Below, in pieces: positions 32,282 through 41,674 of a DNA stretch of 64,000 bases. The DNA is from JACDBE01 sp963714055 (GTDB lineage: Bacteria; Actinomycetota; Acidimicrobiia; Spongiisociales; UBA5794). The number at the start of each line of letters is the position of its first letter. Within the stretch, counting starts at the first letter, position 1. The position numbers and the translations under genes were made by a program. The stretch spans positions 1,178,001 through 1,242,000 of the forward strand of contig OY970227.1 in assembly GCA_963714055.1 (NCBI GenBank), in the 5' to 3' direction. Below the pieces are notes generated by a model, which had not been told where the DNA came from, ran no database searches, and saw nothing but the letters and a program-made list of their open reading frames with translations.

Positions 32282-34020
32282 CTAGCCGGCCGCTCCTGCG
32301 AGCAGGCCCAATCCGGCGAGATCGTCCCGCCACCGGTCGATGAACTCCTCGTCCTTGAACGGGTGGGTGCGTAGCCAGTGGTCGATGTCGCATCGCCGGG
32401 AACCGGTCGCGGATCTGCTCGGCCGTTGCCCTGGCCCTGCGGTCGAGACCCATCTCGGCCTGGACCGCCGCCAGCACGAGCATGGCCTCCAGGTTGTCCG
32501 GGCTCTCCTCGAGCACGGCCTCGGCGGTGGCCCCCGCCTGGTCGAGCCGCCCACCGATGAACAGCGAGCAGGCCAGCACCGTCGGGTACCAAGCCGGGGG
32601 GACCGCGCTCAGCCGGATGGCGTGGTCCATGAGGTCGACCGCCTTCTGCCAGTGCCCCAGATACCGCCGCACGCTCCCCTCCAGCGCATAGGTCACGTCG
32701 CAGGTCGGGCGGGTGATCTGCGCCTGCTCGATCACCTCGACGGCCTCGTCGGCGCGGCCTCGGGCCATGAGGACGGCTCCCTGGACCATGTGGGCCAGGC
32801 CGGTCGGATCCCCTCTCTCCAGCACGATCGACGCCTGGTCGAAGGCCTTGTCGAGGACGGCCTCGGGATCGTCGGCGAACCCTGCGGAGGCGCCCCACCA
32901 GTTGGCGAACGCCGACAGGGAGTGCCCGTAGACCAGGTCGGGGCGGGACCGCGTCCACCTCCTCGAAGGCCTTGACCGCCTCCAGCCACCCGTCGTAGGT
33001 GTCGCGGGTCAGCTGGAACCAACCCTGGTAGATCTTCTGGGTGGCCTCGGGGTCGTCGATCGACGAAAAGAGCCGTGCCTGCTCCCCGATCACCAGCTCG
33101 ATGGCGACCCCGCGCTCGATCTCGTCGCTGATGGTGTCGGTGAGGGCGAACAGGCCGTCGACGGTCGTCGCCCATTTGTGGGAGGTGACGATGTTCATCG
33201 TGGCCACGTGGATGACCTTGGCGTAGACCCTCACCTGGTCGCCGACCTCGTGCACCCCGGTCTCCACCATGTACTGGGCCGGAGCCGGTCCGGCGGGCCC
33301 TACCGCCTCGCCGTCGATCACGGTCAGCCGTGACATCGTGGTCAGCCGGTGGAGCAGTTCGGAGCGGATCACCTCGGCGACCGCCCGGACCTGCTCACCC
33401 ACCGTCTCGGCGTGGATGGGGAGCACGACCAGCGTGGGTGCGGCCAGCGACAGCAGCCGGGAGGCGCCTGCCGGTGTGGCCCCGTCGCCGGGGAGGTCGG
33501 CGAACTCGAAGATGTCCACCGGCTCGGGGATGTTCTTCAGCGCCAACCGGCCGACCGGCCGGAACCGGAGCGCCGGTTCGTCGAGCGCCTCGAACACCCG
33601 GCCCGACACGCTCACCCCGCCGGGCGGCGCCTTCTCCTGGATCCGGGCGGCGATGTTCAGGGCGTCGCCGAAGTAGCGGTCGGCGGTCGACGTCACCTCG
33701 CCCTGGTCGATGCCCATCCGGAAGCGCACCCAGCGGTGTTGAGGAAGCTGGGCGTTGCGGGCCTCGACCTCGGCCGAGATGGCGATCGCCGCCCCGATGG
33801 CGTCGGTGGCGTCATCGAAGACCGCCATGAAGTTGTCGCCGACGAAGTTGACCAGCGTCCCCGACGCCGCCTCCACCTGCGCCTCGACGAGGCTGCGGTA
33901 GTCCTCGACGGTCTCCTCGGTGCCGGCGGCATCGTCGGCCATCAGCCGGCTGAAGCCGACGATGTCGGCATTGACCGCCACCAGGTGACGCGTGTCCCTA
34001 TCCGTCAACTCGGTGACCAT
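32282..34020 (-). pseudogene. Class III cyclase-TolB-like-TPR protein broken by two frameshifts
   Basis: ATG 34020 (GGAGGGGAG upstream) opens MVTELTDRDTRHLVAVNADI. The class III cyclase domain carries NADIVGFSRLM and FVGDNFMAVF; the second motif is GDN rather than the usual GDG. Next come a TolB-like region (APTLVVLPIHAETVGEQVRA) and TPRs. The reading frame is lost at about 32940-32943, in a run of four G on the plus strand, where one extra base would be needed to restore PPDLVYGHSLSAFANWW. It is lost again near 32385-32395, where a second extra base separates DRFPAM from DIDHWLRTHPFKDEEF. After correction the protein reads through to 32282. This is either a recent pseudogene or an assembly error. 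Confidence 0.75.
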
Positions 34021-34042
34021 GAGCTCCCCTCCCGGCGGAAAT

Positions 34043-35194
34043 CTAGCCGGGCGGGGCCTCTGGCCCTGCGGCGACGGAGGCCCGATCACCCCTCACCTGC
34101 CAGCCGCCGAGCACCCAGCCTCCCAGGCCCCACACCACGGCCGCCACCGCGGCGAGAGCGGCCAGGGTCGGCACCAGCGCAGCCACCAGGGCCAGGGCGA
34201 CGGCGCCGAGGACGAGCCCACCGAACACGCCTCCACGACCACCGACCAGCCGGGTGCCTGCCGCCGCCACCGCCGGCACCGAACCGAATCCGACGGCCAC
34301 CACCAAGGCGAGAAGGGCCGCCAGCGCCAGCGGGATGCCGACCAGTGTCACCGCCAGCACAGCCGCGATGAGGATCAGACCCACCAGGACGCCGAGGCCG
34401 AGCCCGATGCACAGCCACGCCCTGGTGCCGACGACATCGACGGCACGGGCTCCGGTGGCGTCGAAGAGCCACAGCAGCACGATGCCCCCGACCACGTAGC
34501 CGAAGAGGCCGAACAGGGCCGCCACCTGGAGCACCGCGGTCACCATGAACGGCGCCCTCGCCGGGATGTCGATCACCTGCCCGGCCACGTCCGCCTCGTC
34601 GAGGTCGGCGGTCCTGTTCGACCGGTAGACCAGGTCGCCTCCGACCGTCCCGCTCACCGTCAGCGACGAAACCGCCACATCGACGTCGTTGCCCACCGAC
34701 CCGGCCACCGTCGCCGAGGAGAAGCGCCCCATCAGGTCGCGGCCGACGTCGCCGGACACGTCGAGCCGCCACGCCCAGGCGGCCAGGTCGCGGCCCACGT
34801 CGCCCTTCATGTCCAGTGACACCGCGGTCACGATGACGTCGTCGGCGACGCTCCCGGAGACATGCAGGGCTCGGGCGACTCCGCGGATCGATCCGCCGAC
34901 GTTTCCCTCCACGGTGACCTGCCCGTGGCTGACCACGGTGAGGTCGCCGGCGACGTCGCCGCTCAGTTCCAGCGTGCCGGCGGCGATGGTCAGGTCGCCG
35001 TCGATGGTGCCCTCGATGCGGGCGGTGCCGGCGCTGAGCACCAGGTCCTCGTCGACCACGTGGCCTTCGCCGAGCAGGTAGATGTCCGACCCGATGACGG
35101 TCGCCGCCGCCGCCACCGGGACCGCCAGGACCGCAATCGTGGCCAGCCCGAGCAGGAGAGCGCGGCGACGACCCCGCTCAGAGCGGGAGGGCAT
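34043..35194 (-). CDS. Bactofilin-like beta-helix protein with membrane helices
   Basis: The 383-aa protein has an N-terminal membrane anchor or signal (RRRALLLGLATIAVLAVPVA). About 170 residues of short beta-helix repeats follow (GTIDGDLTIAAGTLELSGDV; SGDVGRDLMGRFSSATVAGS), as in bactofilins. The C-terminal half has four or five hydrophobic helices. Similar proteins are annotated as polymer-forming cytoskeletal proteins with a membrane domain. It overlaps the nuoN stop of operon 2 by 17 bp, so it is probably the last gene of that transcript. Its link to complex I is unknown. Confidence 0.72.
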   Translation of the reverse strand: MPSRSERGRRRALLLGLATIAVLAVPVAAAATVIGSDIYLLGEGHVVDEDLVLSAGTARIEGTIDGDLTIAAGTLELSGDVAGDLTVVSHGQVTVEGNVGGSIRGVARALHVSGSVADDVIVTAVSLDMKGDVGRDLAAWAWRLDVSGDVGRDLMGRFSSATVAGSVGNDVDVAVSSLTVSGTVGGDLVYRSNRTADLDEADVAGQVIDIPARAPFMVTAVLQVAALFGLFGYVVGGIVLLWLFDATGARAVDVVGTRAWLCIGLGLGVLVGLILIAAVLAVTLVGIPLALAALLALVVAVGFGSVPAVAAAGTRLVGGRGGVFGGLVLGAVALALVAALVPTLAALAAVAAVVWGLGGWVLGGWQVRGDRASVAAGPEAPPG

Positions 35195-36677
35195 GGCCGA
35201 CGAGCTCGAGCAGTGGCCAGGGGACCAGGCCCAGCCCGAGCGTGATGGCGGCGGCGGCGCCCAGCACCGCACGGGTCGACCCTTCGACCTGGGGCGAGGC
35301 CGTGGCCGTGCCCGGCGCCTCGGCCAGCGCCGGCTCGGTGAAGTACATGAGCACGATCACCCGCAGATAGAAGAAGAGCCCCGCCACCGCCACCACCAGG
35401 CCGAGGACCGCCAGCCAGAGGTAGTCGGCCGAAGCCGCCGCGGAGAACACCGAGACCTTGCCAACGAACCCGGCGGTCAGCGGGAAGCCCGCCAGACCCA
35501 GCATGAACAGGGCCATGAGGGCGGCGAGCAACGGCGATCGCGACGCCAACCCCTGGTACGCCTCGTACGGGGACCGCTCCGCCCGCGGGCCGGAGACGAC
35601 GGCAGCGACCGTGAACGCCCCGACCAGGGCGACTGCATAGGTGGCCAGGTAGAACCACATCGCCGGGATACCGCCGTCGCCCGCCACCAGGGCGGACATG
35701 ATGAACCCGGCATGGGCGACGCCGGAGTAGGCCAGCATTCGCTTGAGGTCGCGCGAGGCGATCGCAGCCAGCGTCCCCACCACCACCGAGACCGCCGCCA
35801 GCAGTGCCAGCGCCGGGGCCCAGTCGTCGATCAACGCCGGGAAACCCGAGGTGAGGATGCGCGCCAGGGCGGCGAACCCGGCGATCTTCACGCCGGCCGA
35901 CATCATCGGCACCGCCGCCGCCGGCGCCCCCTGGTAGACATCAGGGGCCCACTGGTGGAACGGGGCCGCCGACACCTTGAACCCGAGGCCGACCACGAGC
36001 AACCCGACGGCGACCAGGGCGACCGCAGGCTCGAGCAGGATGGTCGTCTCGAGGAACGAGGGGATCCCTCCGACCCCGTAGATGGTGGTCGACCCGGTGG
36101 AGGCGAAGGTGAGGGCGATTCCGTAGAGGAAGATCGCCGAGGCCGTCGACCCGAGCAGGAAGTACTTCATCGCCGCCTCTTGGGAGCGCACCTGCTCCCT
36201 GGTGAACCCGGCGACGACGTACAGGCTGATCGATGCCGTCTCCAGCCCGATGAACATCAGGATCAGGTTCGACGAGATCGCCATCAGGTGGAGCCCGGCC
36301 ACGGCGAGGAGCACCAGCGCCACGAACTCGGCGCCGCGGGTGCCCAGCACCGCCACCAGCTTCCAGGCGGCGATCAGCGCCAGGCCGGCGACGACGAAGA
36401 GGGCGAAGCCGGCCATCACCGAGAAGTGGTCCATCACGACCATCGGGCTGGTGACGGTGGGGACGCCGCGGGCGGTGAAGTTGAGCTGCGGCCCGAGCTC
36501 GTCCACCCGCAGCCATTGCAGCACCGAGAAGCCGAAGCTGAGGACCAGGGCGGCGGCGACGACGACCCCCCAGATGCGGCGGCCGAGCGAGAGGCCAACC
36601 TCGGTGAGCAGCACGAGGAGCGCCGCCACCAGCAGCACGACCTCGGGGGCGATGGGCAGGAAGGCGATCTGGTCCAT
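35178..36677 (-). CDS. nuoN: Complex I subunit N (operon 2), proton-pumping
   Basis: The 499-aa subunit starts at ATG 36677, sharing one base with the nuoM stop. Segments: EAAMKYFLLGSTASAIFLYG, KVSAAPFHQWAPDVYQGAPA and RDLKRMLAYSGVAHAGFIMS. It differs clearly from NuoN of operon 1 in N-terminus and loops. It is followed by the bactofilin-like gene. Confidence 0.95.
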   Translation of the reverse strand: MDQIAFLPIAPEVVLLVAALLVLLTEVGLSLGRRIWGVVVAAALVLSFGFSVLQWLRVDELGPQLNFTARGVPTVTSPMVVMDHFSVMAGFALFVVAGLALIAAWKLVAVLGTRGAEFVALVLLAVAGLHLMAISSNLILMFIGLETASISLYVVAGFTREQVRSQEAAMKYFLLGSTASAIFLYGIALTFASTGSTTIYGVGGIPSFLETTILLEPAVALVAVGLLVVGLGFKVSAAPFHQWAPDVYQGAPAAAVPMMSAGVKIAGFAALARILTSGFPALIDDWAPALALLAAVSVVVGTLAAIASRDLKRMLAYSGVAHAGFIMSALVAGDGGIPAMWFYLATYAVALVGAFTVAAVVSGPRAERSPYEAYQGLASRSPLLAALMALFMLGLAGFPLTAGFVGKVSVFSAAASADYLWLAVLGLVVAVAGLFFYLRVIVLMYFTEPALAEAPGTATASPQVEGSTRAVLGAAAAITLGLGLVPWPLLELVGHALPL

Positions 36678-38218
36678 CAGCCCTCACCCTCGGCCAGGTC
36701 GACGTCGGCCATCCGGCCATAGTCGGGCACCTCGTAGTCGGTGGCGGCGACGATCCGGTCGAGGATCGCCTCCACCGCCGGCTCGATCCGGTCCATCGCC
36801 GGCTTCGGGTAGACGCCGAGGAAGACGATCAGGGCCACCAGCGGGACCATGATCGCCCGCTCCCGGAAGTCGAGGTCGAGCAGCTTCTCGTTCCGCGGCT
36901 TGTCCAGCGGCCCGGTGAACACCCGCTCGTATGCCCACAGCAGGTACACCGCGGCGAGCAGCACCCCGCCGGTGGCGACGATGGTGGCCACCGGGAAGCT
37001 GAGGTAGCTGCCCAGCAACACCTGGAACTCGCCGATGAACCCGTTGAGCCCGGGGAGCCCTGCCGAGGCGAACGCGGTGAACAGGAAGAAGCCGGCGAAG
37101 ATGGGCATCACGGTCGCCACCCCGCCGTAGTCACCGATCTGGCGGGTGTGGGTGCGGTCGTACAACATCCCCACCAGCAGGAAGAGCGCCCCGGTGGTGA
37201 GCCCATGGTTGACCATCTGGATGACTCCGCCCTGGAGGCTCTGCGTCGTCAGGGCGAAGGTGCCGAGCACGATGAAGCCGAGGTGGCTGACCGACGAGTA
37301 GGCCACCAGCCGCTTCAGGTCGGGTTGGACGATGGCGACGGCGGCCCCGTAGAGGATGCCGACCACCGCCAGACCGACCAGCCACGGGGCCAGGTCCACG
37401 GTCGCCTCGGGGAACAGGGTGAGGTTGAACCGGACGAAGCCGTACGTGCCCAGCTTCAGCAACACCCCGGCGAGGAGGACGGAGCCGGCGGTGGGTGCCT
37501 CGGTGTGGGCGTCGGGTAGCCACGTGTGGAACGGGAACAACGGCACCTTGACGGCGAAGGCGATCCCGAACCCGAGGAACAGCCACAGTTGCTGGGTGGA
37601 GGTCAGCTCCAGGTCGAGCAGCTTGGCGAAGTCGAACGTGGTGCCGCCCTGGTCGCCGGAGATGACGCCGAGGGCGATGATCGCCGCCAGCATGAATGCC
37701 GACCCCAGCGACGTGTAGAGGAAGAACTTGACGGCGGCGTACACCCGGTTGCCGCTCCCCCACATGCCGATGAGGAGGTACATCGGCACCAGGGTCATCT
37801 CGAAGAACACGAAGAAGAGCACCAGGTCGAGCGAGACGAACACGCCGAGCAGCCCGGTCTCGAGCACCAGCATCGCCACCAGGTACATCCGCAGGTTCGT
37901 GTCGATCGACCGCGACGCCAGCAGCGAGAGCGGGAAGAGGAGCGCGGTGAGCGCCACGAGCAGCAACGAGATCCCGTCGACGCCCACGTTCCAGGCGATG
38001 TCCCACGGCTGGTACCACAGCACCCGCTGGGTGAACTGGAAGCCCGCCTCCCCCGTCTCGAACGCCACCAGCAACCAGCCGGCGATGGCCACCGGCACCA
38101 TCGTCACCAGGACGCCGACGGGTAGCAGCAGCTCGGGCCGGCGCTTGGGGAGCAGCATGAGCAGCACCGCCCCGACGGCGGGGGTCGCCACCAGCAGGGC
38201 GAGCACCGGGGGGCTCAT
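36677..38218 (-). CDS. nuoM: Complex I subunit M (operon 2), proton-pumping
   Basis: The 513-aa subunit (MSPPVLALLVATPAVGAVLL) contains FFVFFEMTLVPMYLLIGMWG with the conserved helix-5 Glu, AVKVPLFPFHTWLPDAHTEA, and DLKRLVAYSSVSHLGFIVLG. It lies 7 bp after the nuoL stop. Confidence 0.96.
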   Translation of the reverse strand: MSPPVLALLVATPAVGAVLLMLLPKRRPELLLPVGVLVTMVPVAIAGWLLVAFETGEAGFQFTQRVLWYQPWDIAWNVGVDGISLLLVALTALLFPLSLLASRSIDTNLRMYLVAMLVLETGLLGVFVSLDLVLFFVFFEMTLVPMYLLIGMWGSGNRVYAAVKFFLYTSLGSAFMLAAIIALGVISGDQGGTTFDFAKLLDLELTSTQQLWLFLGFGIAFAVKVPLFPFHTWLPDAHTEAPTAGSVLLAGVLLKLGTYGFVRFNLTLFPEATVDLAPWLVGLAVVGILYGAAVAIVQPDLKRLVAYSSVSHLGFIVLGTFALTTQSLQGGVIQMVNHGLTTGALFLLVGMLYDRTHTRQIGDYGGVATVMPIFAGFFLFTAFASAGLPGLNGFIGEFQVLLGSYLSFPVATIVATGGVLLAAVYLLWAYERVFTGPLDKPRNEKLLDLDFRERAIMVPLVALIVFLGVYPKPAMDRIEPAVEAILDRIVAATDYEVPDYGRMADVDLAEGEG

Positions 38219-38225
38219 CGGGCAC

Positions 38226-40121
38226 TCACCAGGACACTCCCCGGGCGAGCAGCCAGGCCACCAACCCGACGGTCCCGAGCAGGATCCCGAGCACGTAGCT
38301 GCGGGCGAACCCGGTCTGCAGTGGCCGGATCAGGTCGGCGCCTCCCTGCACCAGCCGACCGACCCCGTTGACGGCGCCGTCGACCACCTTGGCGTCGACC
38401 TCGAAGGCGAGCGCCTCGGATGCCTTCCGCCCCGGGACGACCAGAGCGGCGCCATAGAGGTCGTCGACCCGGAAGCCCTGCTCGGCCAGCTGCCACCAGG
38501 GACCGGCCTCCTCCGGTGGAGTCTCCGCCCCCAGGTACCGCCGGCGGGCGTACAGGATCCCGACCGCCGCGGCCAGGAGGGCTACCGCCGCCAGGATCCA
38601 CAGGGCGCGCAACTCGGGTATCTGCGCCTGGGTCACCAGCTCGAACGACGGCTCCAGGAAGTGCTCCAGCACAGGGGCGAACGGGGTGTTGATCAACCCC
38701 GCCACCGCCGAGAGCCCGGCGAGGGCGAGCAGCGGGAGCGTCATCGTGGCGGGCGACTCGTGGGGCCGCACGCCCTCGTCCCAACGCGGCTCGCCGAAGA
38801 AGGTGAGGTAGATCATCCGGCTCATGTAGAAGCCGGTGATGGCGGCGGTGACCAGCCCCAGCGCCCAGAGGCCGATCCACCATCCTCCCCGCTGGTAGAG
38901 GATGGCGAGGATCTCGTCCTTCGACCAGAACCCCGAGAAGAAGGGGACACCGGCGATGGACAGCCAGGCGACCACCATGGTGACGAAGGTGACCGGCATC
39001 GCCTTGCGGAGGCCACCCATCTTGCGCATGTCCTGCTCCCCTGCCATGGCGTGGATCACCGACCCGGCGCCGAGGAAGAGCAGTGCCTTGAAGAAGGCGT
39101 GGGTGAGCAGGTGGAACATCCCGGCCACGTAGCCGGCGGCGCCGACCGCCATGAACATGTAGCCGAGCTGGCTCACCGTGGAGTAGGCGAGCACCCGCTT
39201 GATGTCGCGTTGGGTGACGGCGATGGCGGCGGCGAGCAGGGCGGTGGCGGCGCCGACGACGGCGACCACCGCCGCCGACACCGGGGCCAGGTCGAACAAC
39301 GCCCCGGTGCGAGCCACCAAATAGACGCCGGCGGTGACCATGGTGGCGGCATGGATGAGGGCGGACACCGGTGTCGGGCCCTCCATGGCGTCGGGGAGCC
39401 ACACGTACAGCGGGATCTGCGCCGACTTGCCCGCCGCCCCCACCAGCAACAGCAGGGTGACCGCGGTCGCCATGCCGGTGGTGAGCACCTCGGGGGCGCT
39501 CTCGAACACCGCGGCGAAGTTGAGCGTGCCGAAGGCGGCGAAGATCAGCATCAGGGCGACGAGGAACCCGAGGTCGCCGATCCGGTTTACCACGAAGGCC
39601 TTCTTGCCTGCGGCGGCGGCGACCGGCTTCTCGAACCAGAATGAGATGAGCAGGTAGGAGCTGAGCCCGACCAGCTCCCAACCCACGAACAGCACGCCGA
39701 AGCTGTCGGCGAGCACGAGGATCAGCATCGAGCCGATGAACAGGTTGAGGTAGGCGAAGAACCGACCGAACCGGGCCTCGCCGTGCATGTAGCCCACCGA
39801 ATAGAGGTGGATGAGGAATCCCACCCCGGTGACCACCAGGGTCATCATCGTCGACAGCGGGTCCCACAGCAGCGAGGCATCGAGACCCAGCGCCGGGATC
39901 CAGGTGAACAGGTGCACGGTGTGGTGCGGCGACTCACCGGTGAGCACGTCGACCGAGGCCACCGCGGCGACGGCGAAGGCGGCACCGACCAGCAGCGTGG
40001 CGATCCAACCCGCCCTCGGCTCGCCGATCCGACGCCCGAGAACCTGGAGCAGGACGTACCCGCCGAGCGGCAGGGCGATCACCAGCCACAGCCAGTCGAT
40101 TGCCAGCTGCACCGGATCCAT
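38226..40121 (-). CDS. nuoL: Complex I subunit L (operon 2), proton-pumping
   Basis: The 631-aa subunit starts at ATG 40121, sharing a base with the nuoK stop. Motifs: VGWELVGLSSYLLISFWFEK, FVVNRIGDLGFLVALMLIFA, QIPLYVWLPDAMEGPTPVSA and THAFFKALLFLGAGSVIHAM. FVVNRIGD is the usual form; operon 1 has FLTNKVAD. The C-terminal ~90 residues form the lateral helix. Confidence 0.96.
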   Translation of the reverse strand: MDPVQLAIDWLWLVIALPLGGYVLLQVLGRRIGEPRAGWIATLLVGAAFAVAAVASVDVLTGESPHHTVHLFTWIPALGLDASLLWDPLSTMMTLVVTGVGFLIHLYSVGYMHGEARFGRFFAYLNLFIGSMLILVLADSFGVLFVGWELVGLSSYLLISFWFEKPVAAAAGKKAFVVNRIGDLGFLVALMLIFAAFGTLNFAAVFESAPEVLTTGMATAVTLLLLVGAAGKSAQIPLYVWLPDAMEGPTPVSALIHAATMVTAGVYLVARTGALFDLAPVSAAVVAVVGAATALLAAAIAVTQRDIKRVLAYSTVSQLGYMFMAVGAAGYVAGMFHLLTHAFFKALLFLGAGSVIHAMAGEQDMRKMGGLRKAMPVTFVTMVVAWLSIAGVPFFSGFWSKDEILAILYQRGGWWIGLWALGLVTAAITGFYMSRMIYLTFFGEPRWDEGVRPHESPATMTLPLLALAGLSAVAGLINTPFAPVLEHFLEPSFELVTQAQIPELRALWILAAVALLAAAVGILYARRRYLGAETPPEEAGPWWQLAEQGFRVDDLYGAALVVPGRKASEALAFEVDAKVVDGAVNGVGRLVQGGADLIRPLQTGFARSYVLGILLGTVGLVAWLLARGVSW

Positions 40122-40426
40122 CAGCCCTTCATCTCCGCCAGGGCGTCGACCGAGGCGGTCGACCGCCGCTGGAAGACGGCGACGATGATCGCCAGCCCGA
40201 TGGTGACCTCGGCGGCGGCGACGACCATCACGAACAGCACCGAGATCTGGCCCTCGAGCAACCCGAGATGGCGGCCGGCGGCGACGAAGGAGAGGTTCAC
40301 CGCGTTCAGCATCAGCTCGATCGACATGAACATCACCAGGGCGTTGCGGCGCACCAGGATCCCCACCATGCCGATGACGAACAGCACCGCCCCGAGCGTC
40401 ATGTACCAGGCGGGCGTGACGTTCAC
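40121..40426 (-). CDS. nuoK: Complex I subunit K (operon 2)
   Basis: The 101-aa, three-helix subunit starts at GTG 40426 and overlaps nuoJ by 4 bp. The conserved Glu pair lies in FMSIELMLNAVNLSFVAAG and VVAAAEVTIGLAIIVAVFQR. It has the same length as the operon 1 copy. Confidence 0.96.
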   Translation of the reverse strand: MNVTPAWYMTLGAVLFVIGMVGILVRRNALVMFMSIELMLNAVNLSFVAAGRHLGLLEGQISVLFVMVVAAAEVTIGLAIIVAVFQRRSTASVDALAEMKG

Positions 40427-40968
40427 GCCTGTCCCTCGTCGATCGCCTCGTCGCGGCGGCGGCGGCTGAACTGGGCGAGGGCGATGGTGCCAACGGCGGC
40501 AACGGTGAGCAGCAGCACGGTGGCCTGGAAAGGGATCATCCACGTGCCGAAGAGCTGCTCGGAGATGGCTTCGATCGTGCCGTTGGTGTCGCCCACGGCG
40601 TCGGCCGGCACCGGGCCGCTGAACCAGGTGGCTCCGGCGGCGGCGAGCAAGAGGATGAGCAACCCCCCGGCGAGCAGCAGGCCGAGCGGCCGCTGCAGCG
40701 GGATCTGCTCGGCGGTGTCCTCGTCGCGGTCGACCCCGATCAGCATGATGACGAACAGGAACAGGGTCATCACCGCCCCGGCATAGATGATCACCTGGAC
40801 GACGGCGACGAAGTGGGCGTCGTTGAGCACGTAGAACACCGCCATCGAGAACATGGCGGTGAGCAACCCGATCGCCGAGTAGACGGCGTTGCGGGCCAGC
40901 ACCATCACCAGTCCCCCGGCCACGGAGGCGACGGCGAACACGATGAAGACGATGGTCTCAGCCGTCAT
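40423..40968 (-). CDS. nuoJ: Complex I subunit J (operon 2)
   Basis: The 181-aa subunit shows the canonical third helix VVQVIIYAGAVMTLFLFVIM. It starts at ATG 40968, 11 bp inside the nuoI 3' end. The loop between helices 3 and 4 (RDEDTAEQIPLQ) is acidic. Confidence 0.95.
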   Translation of the reverse strand: MTAETIVFIVFAVASVAGGLVMVLARNAVYSAIGLLTAMFSMAVFYVLNDAHFVAVVQVIIYAGAVMTLFLFVIMLIGVDRDEDTAEQIPLQRPLGLLLAGGLLILLLAAAGATWFSGPVPADAVGDTNGTIEAISEQLFGTWMIPFQATVLLLTVAAVGTIALAQFSRRRRDEAIDEGQA

Positions 40969-41665
40969 GGCGCACCTCGTCCCCGCCCGCCTCGAGGGCG
41001 TCGGTCACCGGCGTTTCCGGCTCGACAACGGATTCGACGGGCACAGCCGCCTCGGCACGCTGCCCGCGCTCCGGTGGTCGCAGGCCGACCCCGGCGGTCG
41101 GCGTCCACGCCGGGATCCCCTCGTAGGCGGCCCTTCCCGAAGGGGCCGTGGCCCGCATCCAACCGTCGGCGAGACGCAGCTCGTTGAGGTCGATGAGCGG
41201 ACCGGCCGGCTGGGGGTGGGGCACGGTGCCGTCGGGCTCCATCAGCAGCTCGCTTCGCGTGTAGATGGCGTCGTCACGGTTGTCCACCGACATCTCGAAC
41301 AGCTGGGTCATGGTGATGGCCTCGGTGGGGCAGGCCTCGACGCACAACCCGCAGAAGATGCACCGGAGCATGTTGATCTCGTAGACGTAGCCGTACCGCT
41401 CGCCCGGGCTCACCGGCAGGTCCGGTGGGTTGTCGGCGCCGCGCACGTAGATGCACCGGGCCGGGCAGACGCCGGCGCAGAGCTCGCATCCGATGCACTT
41501 CTCCATGCCGTCCGGGTAGCGGTTGAGCACGTGCCGCCCGTGGAACCGCTGCGGCTTTACCTTCCGCTCCTTCGGGTACTGGGTGGTGACCCGCGGCCGG
41601 CCCATCTGACGGAGGGTCACCGCAAAGCCCCGCATCGGCCCGAGGAGGTCGGCGAACCATCCCAT
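40958..41665 (-). CDS. nuoI: Complex I subunit I (operon 2), 2x[4Fe-4S]
   Basis: The 235-aa subunit has ferredoxin motifs CIGCELCAGVCPARCIYV and CIFCGLCVEACPTEAITM for clusters N6a and N6b. After residue ~165 a Pro/Ala/Glu-rich tail (PPERGQRAEAAVPVESVVEP) extends it beyond the usual length; the operon 1 copy lacks it. Confidence 0.96.
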   Translation of the reverse strand: MGWFADLLGPMRGFAVTLRQMGRPRVTTQYPKERKVKPQRFHGRHVLNRYPDGMEKCIGCELCAGVCPARCIYVRGADNPPDLPVSPGERYGYVYEINMLRCIFCGLCVEACPTEAITMTQLFEMSVDNRDDAIYTRSELLMEPDGTVPHPQPAGPLIDLNELRLADGWMRATAPSGRAAYEGIPAWTPTAGVGLRPPERGQRAEAAVPVESVVEPETPVTDALEAGGDEVRHDG

Positions 41666-41674
41666 GTCAGCGCC

